From positions 1 to 19,842 of the forward strand of contig JBLIOB010000045.1 in the NCBI GenBank assembly GCA_047639575.1: DNA of 19,842 nucleotides. Reading direction: 5' to 3'. The position numbers and the translations under genes were made by a program. Position 1 is the stretch's first letter; the number at the start of each line of letters is the position of its first letter. Below the pieces are notes generated by a model that saw only the letters and a program-made list of their open reading frames with translations, ran no database searches and was not told where the DNA came from. This DNA comes from JBLIOB01 sp047639575 (GTDB lineage Bacteria > Bacteroidota > Bacteroidia > Flavobacteriales_D > Parvicellaceae). This document shows positions 7,401 through 13,414 of this stretch, in pieces.

Positions 7401-7408
7401 CAAAAGTA
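7401..7408 (-). promoter_or_regulatory. -7 element (TACTTTTG) of the DUF5011 lipoprotein gene
   Basis: On the minus strand TACTTTTG matches the Bacteroidota -7 consensus TAnnTTTG exactly. It would place the transcription start about 15-20 nt before the ATG at 7378-7380. No clear -33 TTTG is seen at the expected distance, so this is a partial match. Confidence 0.35.
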
Positions 7409-7475
7409 ACTAAACCAATTTTAATTAAATTAATTGTGGAAATTGATTACTAAATTCCCATTTGAATTCTGAAAA

Positions 7476-8294
7476 ATGAAGTTTTACAAAGAGAATTTTC
7501 CATACTACGATCGTATCTTTCTATTTATAGACGGACAAGAATCTTTGTTGGGAAGAATGATTAATGATTATCCTGGAAAGGACTTTGTAAAAAAAGCCGA
7601 TGACTTCAATGTTGCATTAGTATTTCTCGCTGCTTTTATGATAAATGCGGATAGAGAACGAAAGGACGAGGAATACGCTTTTATAGAATCTTACTTCACT
7701 TCTGTTTTTGATGGAGATAAAAAAATGGGAAAAGATGCATCTAAGTTTGCCATTTACATCCATACTAATTCCAACTATCTCTATGACATGTGCGAGTTAC
7801 TTAAAAGTTATGCGCGTAAACCAGGAAAACTTCAGCTAATTGACTTCCTCTGTGATCTGGCTTTTTCGGACAAGGAACTACATTCAAAAGAACATAAGTA
7901 CATTCAGATAATTGGCTTTAAGATTGGACTAGATAAGCAGGAGTTTATAACAATCATTAATAGTCATATCTCGAAAAGGGGAAAAAGCAGACCGAAGTCA
8001 GACACAAAAGAAAGCACGAATTCATATACTGGATCTAAGCGAAAAACAAATTCTCGGAGAAAGACTAAAACAGCTTATGTAAGTCAGACTAAAGTAACGC
8101 TTGCATGTAAGATTTTAGGCGTAACTAAAAATTGCACAGAAGAAGAACTTAAAAAGGCCTATCGAAAATTAGCAAGGCTTCATCATCCAGACAAAGTTGC
8201 TTATTTAGGAGAATCCCATACGAAGAAAGCTAGAATTCGATTTGACGAAATTGCCGATGCTTACTCTTACATGAAGAAATACAAGCAATACTAG
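7476..8294 (+). CDS. TerB-like/J-domain co-chaperone (DjlA-like)
   Basis: The 272-residue product has an all-helical TerB-like region at about 45-165 (NVALVFLAAFMINADRERKD, LIDFLCDLAFSDKELHSKEH, each the acidic helix-turn typical of TerB). A basic Ser/Thr/Lys linker (about 166-205) follows, then a C-terminal J domain at 208-270. The J domain keeps the HPD tripeptide (residues 237-239, HHPDK) that stimulates DnaK ATPase, preceded by the helix EEELKKAYRKLARL. TerB plus J domain is the DjlA arrangement, but the N-terminal transmembrane helix of proteobacterial DjlA is missing, so this version should be cytosolic. It probably recruits DnaK to a specific client. It faces its minus-strand neighbour tail-to-tail with a 7-bp gap. 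Confidence 0.85.
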   Translation: MKFYKENFPYYDRIFLFIDGQESLLGRMINDYPGKDFVKKADDFNVALVFLAAFMINADRERKDEEYAFIESYFTSVFDGDKKMGKDASKFAIYIHTNSNYLYDMCELLKSYARKPGKLQLIDFLCDLAFSDKELHSKEHKYIQIIGFKIGLDKQEFITIINSHISKRGKSRPKSDTKESTNSYTGSKRKTNSRRKTKTAYVSQTKVTLACKILGVTKNCTEEELKKAYRKLARLHHPDKVAYLGESHTKKARIRFDEIADAYSYMKKYKQY

Positions 8295-8301
8295 CTCCGA
8301 G

Positions 8302-8661
8302 TCAATTTATGGGCTTAGAATAGCAGCTCTTTTCGATTTCACTTACAAAGCAGGTTAGATTTAAATTCATAGCTGTAATGGAGCCCTTAAAGTAGTCTTT
8401 GGCTATTTTCAACACATCATCGCTTAGTTGTTTTCGAAACTGAACTTCTCTGCCTTCCATAATCTTCATGTGGATAGATACAAATGCGTTAGATGGATTA
8501 CCGTCACCTATTAAGTAATTGTCATGCTTAATCGCTCTGCTTTTAATGTCTTCAATTGAAAATCTATTGGAATTAACATAGTATTCATGAATAGATTTAA
8601 ATAGAGATGTACTTATTTCCTCCTGAATATTTGAGCTGTAGTCTATAATGATTCTAGGCAT
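8302..8661 (-). CDS. 5-carboxymethyl-2-hydroxymuconate isomerase (CHMI) family tautomerase
   Basis: The 119-residue product fits the CHMI family of the tautomerase superfamily. It begins MPRIIIDYSSNI, with the N-terminal catalytic Pro right after Met, followed by an IKSRAIKHDNYLIGDG strand-loop and AFVSIHMKIMEGREVQFRKQ, which match the E. coli HpaF segments IRSR...DG and AFVHMTLKIGAGR. Family members isomerise CHM in homoprotocatechuate breakdown and act as small trimers in the cytosol. No other hpa gene is visible here, so the substrate in this organism is open. It lies 5 bp downstream of the 8667-8915 gene and is probably translated from the same message. The C-terminus (EIEKSCYSKPIN) is a little shorter than in E. 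coli. Confidence 0.85.
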   Translation of the reverse strand: MPRIIIDYSSNIQEEISTSLFKSIHEYYVNSNRFSIEDIKSRAIKHDNYLIGDGNPSNAFVSIHMKIMEGREVQFRKQLSDDVLKIAKDYFKGSITAMNLNLTCFVSEIEKSCYSKPIN

Positions 8662-8666
8662 GGCTT

Positions 8667-8915
8667 TTAATTCTCAGCAAACATTGAGTCAATTTTCGCT
8701 TCCATTTCCTTTTTCATTTCGTCTTTCAGTTCAATTTTGACTTGTCCTTTTATTTCTTCAAATTCCTCTTGAACCATATCATTTGAGAAAACCATTCCTT
8801 TTAATGAATCGCCTTTCTCTTTAACCAAATCACTTACTACTTCAGGTTTTAGATAAATAAAAACGTTTTCTCCAATAAGCAACAATACTAATAGAACGAT
8901 AAAAATATTCTTCAT
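8667..8915 (-). CDS. small membrane-anchored coiled-coil protein (82 aa)
   Basis: This 82-residue protein has one N-terminal hydrophobic segment (about residues 4-22, IFIVLLVLLLIGENVFIYL) that may be an uncleaved anchor. A highly charged tail rich in Glu/Lys with heptad-like spacing follows (EEFEEIKGQVKIELKDEMKK), likely a coiled coil. No family is recognised. It precedes the CHMI-family gene by 5 bp on the same strand. Only about 20 bp separate its start from the terminator of the upstream TPR gene, so either its promoter overlaps that hairpin or it depends on read-through. A role as an anchor or scaffold is possible but unsupported. Confidence 0.65.
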   Translation of the reverse strand: MKNIFIVLLVLLLIGENVFIYLKPEVVSDLVKEKGDSLKGMVFSNDMVQEEFEEIKGQVKIELKDEMKKEMEAKIDSMFAEN

Positions 8916-8927
8916 AAATCAAGGGTA

Positions 8928-8963
8928 CAAAAAAAGCCTGTTCCGAATATCTCCGGACAGGCT
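8928..8963 (-). terminator. intrinsic terminator of the TPR protein gene
   Basis: Minus-strand hairpin AGCCTGTCCG / CGGAACAGGCT (10 bp with a single bulged base, loop about 8 nt, stem 8935-8963) followed by a run of seven T. It lies about 35 bp downstream of the stop codon of the 8997-10223 gene. Confidence 0.85.
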
Positions 8964-8996
8964 TCTTATTAATAGCTTATTGTTGAGGACGAAAGA

Positions 8997-10223
8997 CTAT
9001 CCTTTTAATTTAGCTTTCATTTCCATGTACTTATCTTCTAGATCAAGTCTACCATAAATCTGCTTTAATGCAGTCATGGTGTTTCTATCTTCAGCATTCA
9101 TTCCATGCGCTTTTTCTAGTATCGGCATTGCACTATTCATTAATGCTTCAGCTCTTTTGATTTCGGTATCCTGCTCAACAACGTTAGTGATGTCCTCAAC
9201 TTTGCCGTACAATTCTACAGCTTGGTTGAAATAAGAAACTCCTTTTGAATAGATAGCATCGAAATATTCTGGATCAATTGCAAGAGCAGCATCGTAGGCT
9301 TTTTCTGCATCTTCATATCTCTTTAAATTATCATAGATCGTCCCAATGGAGAAATGAAGAACTGCATTGTTTGGCTCTTTAGCAATAACTTTTGCCATAC
9401 TCTCTTCAGCTTTGTCGTATTGTTCAGTGAGCAAATAACCGTTTAATTGCTCCTTGATTAAATCAAGATTTGAAGGATACTTTTCTAATCCAATTCTCAA
9501 AGCTGCATTGGCCTCTTCGTGTTTCTTCTGTTTGTTTAATGCTTGAGATAAAAGCACATATGTTAATGCTCCCTGATACCCTAGATCCGCACATTTCTGA
9601 TAGTACATAGCCGCTTCACCATACTTTTCTAACTTTTCACTTGCTAATCCTGCATTATAGAAAGACAATGTGTCTTTCATTTCGATTACTTCAGCTAGTT
9701 TAGAAGCACCGGTAAAAGCATCGTACGCATCTTCGTATTTTTTCTCATTGAACATTTTGACACCTTCTGAAGCAAGTCCCCATCTCATTAGGTTAAGCTT
9801 CAGTTTTAAAGGTTCCCAGTACGCAGCTCCATTCTCATCCGTTTTCTTACAGTTCTCAGCAGATTCAAAAATTACTTTCTCATAAGCATCTTCATTTGCT
9901 TCTACATCAGCTTTAACATCTTTTTCTGAAGCCGCCATCATTATATAATTCAAATAAATTAAACTTCTATAATGCCACAGCTTTGGAACTTCCTTTGTCT
10001 TCAAACCACCTGAAGCTAATTGCTTGGTATGAGCAATGTCAATGTACTTTTTTGCAGACAGAAGTTTCCCTTTTACTTTAGAGAAGTCCTGAGACTGCAT
10101 TGCTTGGCCCATCATGTTTTGAGCTCCTTTGTACGCTTGAGCTGCAGAAGATAATTCAAGTTTTTGTGAAAATGCAATTGTTGTCATCAACATCACAACT
10201 GCTACAATCAATAATTTTTTCAT
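8997..10223 (-). CDS. periplasmic TPR-repeat protein
   Basis: The 408-residue product has a signal peptide (MKKLLIVAVVMLMTTIAFSQ) and is otherwise helical. TPR units are visible at about 152-180, 187-214, 220-250, 254-284 and 288-321; the last two are closest to consensus (AVLHFSIGTIYDNLKRYEDA, AEKAYDAALAIDPEY). A longer helical N-terminal part (30-140) and C-terminal part (330-408) lack clear repeats but probably continue the solenoid. Such proteins are protein-binding scaffolds in the periplasm of Bacteroidota; some TPR proteins belong to T9SS or cell-envelope complexes, but nothing here assigns it to one. The gene is monocistronic, with a terminator at 8928-8963 and a -7-like element at 10274-10281. 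Confidence 0.88.
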   Translation of the reverse strand: MKKLLIVAVVMLMTTIAFSQKLELSSAAQAYKGAQNMMGQAMQSQDFSKVKGKLLSAKKYIDIAHTKQLASGGLKTKEVPKLWHYRSLIYLNYIMMAASEKDVKADVEANEDAYEKVIFESAENCKKTDENGAAYWEPLKLKLNLMRWGLASEGVKMFNEKKYEDAYDAFTGASKLAEVIEMKDTLSFYNAGLASEKLEKYGEAAMYYQKCADLGYQGALTYVLLSQALNKQKKHEEANAALRIGLEKYPSNLDLIKEQLNGYLLTEQYDKAEESMAKVIAKEPNNAVLHFSIGTIYDNLKRYEDAEKAYDAALAIDPEYFDAIYSKGVSYFNQAVELYGKVEDITNVVEQDTEIKRAEALMNSAMPILEKAHGMNAEDRNTMTALKQIYGRLDLEDKYMEMKAKLKG

Positions 10224-10244
10224 TTTTAGTTTTTTTAATCTAAA

Positions 10245-10258
10245 GGCAACAAGTTGCC
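10245..10258. promoter_or_regulatory. 14-bp inverted repeat in the leader of the TPR gene
   Basis: GGCAAC-AA-GTTGCC lies between the -7-like element (10274-10281) and the start codon at 10221-10223. With perfect 6-bp arms and a 2-bp centre it is better suited to a protein-binding site than to an RNA hairpin, but no regulator can be named. Confidence 0.35.
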
Positions 10259-10273
10259 ATCATTAAGACGATG

Positions 10274-10281
10274 CAAAAATA
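10274..10281 (-). promoter_or_regulatory. -7 element (TATTTTTG) upstream of the TPR gene
   Basis: On the minus strand TATTTTTG matches the Bacteroidota -7 consensus TAnnTTTG and would give a leader of about 45 nt. A TTG lies 24 nt upstream, slightly farther than the usual -33 spacing, so the assignment is tentative. Confidence 0.35.
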
Positions 10282-10374
10282 ATATTTAATCCATACTCCT
10301 TGATGCAATTACTTTGCCAAGTACCATAAAAACGTATAAACGGTTGATTGGGTTGGTTTTACGGTTAGAAGATA

Positions 10375-10454
10375 AAAGACATTAGATATAAAGACAAAAG
10401 ACCTTTTCTACTAAAAAAGGTCTTTCGTCTTTAATCTTTAAATCTTATGTCTTT
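10375..10454. repeat. long imperfect palindrome of AAAGAC/GTCTTT units downstream of gyrA
   Basis: Three AAAGAC units (10375-10380, 10390-10395, 10397-10402) face three GTCTTT units (10420-10425, 10427-10432, 10449-10454). The core pairs 10390-10407 with 10415-10432, 17 of 18 bases, across a 7-nt loop. The outer parts (ACATTAGATATA against the complement of its partner) pair imperfectly. The element directly abuts the TAG stop of gyrA and probably serves as its transcription terminator, although no pure T-run follows. I recall similar AAAGAC-rich palindromes in intergenic gaps of flavobacteria, so a dispersed repeat is possible. Confidence 0.75.
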
Positions 10455-13142
10455 CTATTCTTCTTCATCTGCACCAGCAGAATCACTTCCTTCATCGCCT
10501 TCTTCAGACTCTGCTATGGCCTCGTCCGACTCGTCAGTGTCAGAAATAATTTCTGCATCTGCAATTGGCTCTATTGGATTTCCTTCTTCATCTAACAAAA
10601 TTTCATCCTCGTCATCATCACTACGTTCAACCCTAGCTACAGAAGCAATTTCGTCTTTACCTCTTAAGTTAATTAGTCGAACTCCTTGAGTAGCTCTACC
10701 CATAGTCCTCATGCTTTCTACATGCATTCTAATTGTGATTCCTGATTTTGTAATAATCATTAGATCATCCTCATCTGAAACGACTTTAATAGCGCATAGA
10801 TTTCCGGTTTTTTCAGTTACGCTAAGCGTTTTAACTCCTTTACCTCCTCTATTTGTAATTCTATAAACCGGTTCTCCATCCTCTGGATCATTTAAGTAAG
10901 TACGCTTACCGTATCCTTTTTCAGATACAACTAAGATTGTTCTTACTGAATCATTATCTACGCAAACCATTCCAACTACTTCGTCAGTATCAGCAATGTT
11001 AATACCTCTAACACCAGAAGCTGTTCTACCCATAGATCTAACCTTAGCTTCATTGAACCTGATTGCTCTACCAGACTTAACTGCCATTACAATTTCATTC
11101 GACCCATTTGTAAGTTTAGCTTCTAGAAGCTCATCACCTTCTCTAATACCAATTGCATTAATACCATTCGTTCTAGGTCTTGAGTAAGCTTCAATAGCTG
11201 TCTTCTTAATAACTCCACGCTTAGTACACATGGTGATATAGAAGTTATTAATTCTTTCATCTAAAGCTTCTGCTCTACCTGCATCAACATCTTCTTGAGT
11301 AGCATTTCTGAATATATAGTCTTCAGATTTAACATCTCCAGTATTGATGTACGCCATCACTTTATCATCTTGACCAATATTGATCAAGTTTTGGATTGCT
11401 CTTCCTTTCGTATTCTTACCACCTTCAGGTACTTCAAATACTCTCATCCAGAAACAACGTCCTTGTTGAGTAAATACTAGTAAGTAATTGTGGTTAGTTG
11501 CCACAAACAAGTGTTCTAAGAAATCTTTTTCTCTGGTATTAGTTCCTTTCGAACCTACCCCACCTCTATTCTGAACTTTATATTCAGCTAGAGAAGTTCT
11601 TTTGATATATCCTGCATGCGAAATTGTGATTACTACTTCGTCATCTGGAATCAAATCTTCGATTCTCATCTCATTAGCAGAGTACTCAATCTTACATCTT
11701 CTTTCATCACCATACTTTTCTCGAATCTCTTCAAGTTCTGTTTTAATGATGAGCATTCTTCTGTCTTCGTCAGCAAGAATATCTTTTAAATCCGTGATTC
11801 TAGTCATTAACTCATCGTACTCAGCTCTTAACTTATCTTGTTCTAGACCCGTTAAGTGTCTAAGTCTCATTTCAACGATTGCTCTAGATTGAAGATCAGA
11901 AAGTTTGAATCGTTCTATTAATTTCTCTCTAGCTTCATCTGGGTTCTTAGACCCCCTGATCAATGCGATTACTTCATCAATGTTGTCAGATGCAATAATT
12001 AAACCTTCTAAAATATGAGCTCTTTCTTCCGCTTTTCTTAATTCGTACTTCGTTCTTCGAATAACAACTTCATGACGATGCTCCACAAAATGGTGAATCA
12101 TGTCTTTCAAGTTTAAAGCTTCAGGCCGTCCATGAACCAAGGCAATGTTATTTACAGAAAAAGAAGATTGTAAGGCAGTGTATTTGTAGAGCTTATTTAG
12201 CACAACATTAGGAATCGCGTCTCTTTTCAGTTCATATACGATTCTCATTCCGTTTCTATCCGACTCATCTCTAAGGTCAGAAATACCATCAATCTTTTTA
12301 TCGTTAACAAGATCAGCAGTCTTTTTGATCATGTCTGCCTTGTTAACCATGTAAGGAATTTCCGTAACGATAATCGCTTCTTTTCCTTCTCTAATTTCTT
12401 CAATAGTAGCCGTTCCTCTGATTACTACTTTACCTCGACCGGTTTCAAAAGCGCTTACAACACCTTCATAACCATAAATAGTTCCTCCTGTTGGAAAATC
12501 AGGAGCACTAATGTGCGTCATCAAGCCTGGAATATCAATATCGCGATTATCGATGTACGCTATCGTTCCATTAATTACTTCTGTCAAATTATGAGGAGGC
12601 ATATTAGTTGCCATTCCCACGGCAATTCCAGATGCACCGTTACATAATAAGTTTGGTATTCTTGCAGGAAGCACAGTTGGCTCAGAAAGAGAATCATCAA
12701 AGTTGGGTCTGAAATCGACTGTCTCTTTGTCAAGGTCTGCCAACATTTCCTCTGCCACTTTACGTAAACGAGCTTCAGTGTATCTCATAGCGGCTGGGCT
12801 ATCGCCATCAACCGATCCAAAGTTACCTTGGCCATCCACCATTGGGTATCTTAAAGACCAATCTTGCGCCATACGAACCATCGCATCATAAACAGACGTA
12901 TCTCCGTGTGGATGGTACTTACCGAGTACTTCACCAACAATTCTAGCTGACTTTTTATATGCCTTATTCGAGAATACTCCCAAGTCTTGCATGCCATAAA
13001 GCACTCTTCTGTGAACTGGTTTTAGTCCATCTCTCACATCCGGTAATGCTCTAGAAACGATAACAGACATCGAATAATCGATGTACGCTGATTTCATTTC
13101 TTCTTCAATACTGACTGAAATTATTCTTTCTCCTTCTGCCAT
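10455..13142 (-). CDS. gyrA: DNA gyrase subunit A
   Basis: The 895-residue product is full-length GyrA, the breakage-reunion subunit of gyrase, which introduces negative supercoils with GyrB. Conserved stretches include SYID-like YIDYSMSVIVSRALPDVRDG, KPVHRRVLYGM, and GKYHPHGDTSVYDAMVRMAQ (residues about 74-93). The catalytic tyrosine is Tyr121 in AAMRYTEARL. In the quinolone-resistance region, Thr82 and Asp86 occupy the E. coli Ser83 and Asp87 places. The C-terminal beta-pinwheel follows from about residue 495; its GyrA-box position reads QNRGGVG (524-530) rather than QRRGGKG. The final 57 residues are an acidic Asp/Glu/Ser tail, probably regulating the C-terminal domain. The gene is divergent from clpC, and gyrB is not in the window. 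The ATG at 13140-13142 has only a weak GGAAAG upstream. Confidence 0.98.
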   Translation of the reverse strand: MAEGERIISVSIEEEMKSAYIDYSMSVIVSRALPDVRDGLKPVHRRVLYGMQDLGVFSNKAYKKSARIVGEVLGKYHPHGDTSVYDAMVRMAQDWSLRYPMVDGQGNFGSVDGDSPAAMRYTEARLRKVAEEMLADLDKETVDFRPNFDDSLSEPTVLPARIPNLLCNGASGIAVGMATNMPPHNLTEVINGTIAYIDNRDIDIPGLMTHISAPDFPTGGTIYGYEGVVSAFETGRGKVVIRGTATIEEIREGKEAIIVTEIPYMVNKADMIKKTADLVNDKKIDGISDLRDESDRNGMRIVYELKRDAIPNVVLNKLYKYTALQSSFSVNNIALVHGRPEALNLKDMIHHFVEHRHEVVIRRTKYELRKAEERAHILEGLIIASDNIDEVIALIRGSKNPDEAREKLIERFKLSDLQSRAIVEMRLRHLTGLEQDKLRAEYDELMTRITDLKDILADEDRRMLIIKTELEEIREKYGDERRCKIEYSANEMRIEDLIPDDEVVITISHAGYIKRTSLAEYKVQNRGGVGSKGTNTREKDFLEHLFVATNHNYLLVFTQQGRCFWMRVFEVPEGGKNTKGRAIQNLINIGQDDKVMAYINTGDVKSEDYIFRNATQEDVDAGRAEALDERINNFYITMCTKRGVIKKTAIEAYSRPRTNGINAIGIREGDELLEAKLTNGSNEIVMAVKSGRAIRFNEAKVRSMGRTASGVRGINIADTDEVVGMVCVDNDSVRTILVVSEKGYGKRTYLNDPEDGEPVYRITNRGGKGVKTLSVTEKTGNLCAIKVVSDEDDLMIITKSGITIRMHVESMRTMGRATQGVRLINLRGKDEIASVARVERSDDDEDEILLDEEGNPIEPIADAEIISDTDESDEAIAESEEGDEGSDSAGADEEE

Positions 13143-13316
13143 TCTTTCCTATTTAGGTTTTTTGCACGCTTTTTGCAGTGGTTTAAAACGCTGTAAAAGC
13201 AAGAAATCGAAAGTAGTTAAATACAAGGGGTTTTTACCTTATATATAGGCGGATTTGTTCACAAAATTCGGTTAATAAGTTAACAACTAATTATAGGTCT
13301 TTGTATCGACTATTTT

Positions 13317-13324
13317 TAACTTTG
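13317..13324 (+). promoter_or_regulatory. -7 element (TAACTTTG) of clpC
   Basis: TAACTTTG matches the Bacteroidota -7 consensus TAnnTTTG exactly and would place the start point near 13330 with a leader of about 85 nt. A TTG lies only 13 nt upstream (13301-13303), closer than the usual -33 spacing. Confidence 0.45.
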
Positions 13325-13327
13325 AAT

Positions 13328-13347
13328 TACGTGGAGATTGTCACGTA
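13328..13347. promoter_or_regulatory. inverted repeat TACGTG-N8-CACGTA at the clpC start point
   Basis: Perfect 6-bp arms separated by 8 bp, immediately downstream of the predicted -7 element and upstream of clpC. The geometry suits a dimeric repressor. It is neither the CIRCE element of HrcA (TTAGCACTC-N9-GAGTGCTAA) nor the direct-repeat CtsR site of Firmicutes. Confidence 0.4.
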
Positions 13348-13414
13348 CGGTTTCATGTCTTAATTTCTTTGTAACTTAGAAGGAGAGACGATAAACGCAG
13401 AAGAGGAGATATAT

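Noticed and set aside
7166..7453. Plus-strand ORF of 95 codons opposite the DUF5011 lipoprotein
   Set aside because: It is a shadow of a Thr/Val/Gly-rich coding region on the other strand; the minus product has a lipobox and a recognisable domain.
10375..10454. CRISPR-like array
   Set aside because: The repeated units are 6 bp, arranged as a palindrome without spacers of constant length.
10447..10689. Ser-rich plus-strand ORF opposite the gyrA tail
   Set aside because: It is the antisense reading of the acidic GyrA tail (Asp/Glu codons read as Ser/Ile), with no ribosome-binding site.
10897..13142. Quinolone-resistance substitution in GyrA
   Set aside because: Thr82/Asp86 at the E. coli Ser83/Asp87 positions cannot be read as resistance without knowing the wild-type state of this lineage.
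13143..13414. CIRCE or CtsR site between gyrA and clpC
   Set aside because: The dyad present has a different sequence and spacing; no CIRCE arms or CtsR heptamers were found.
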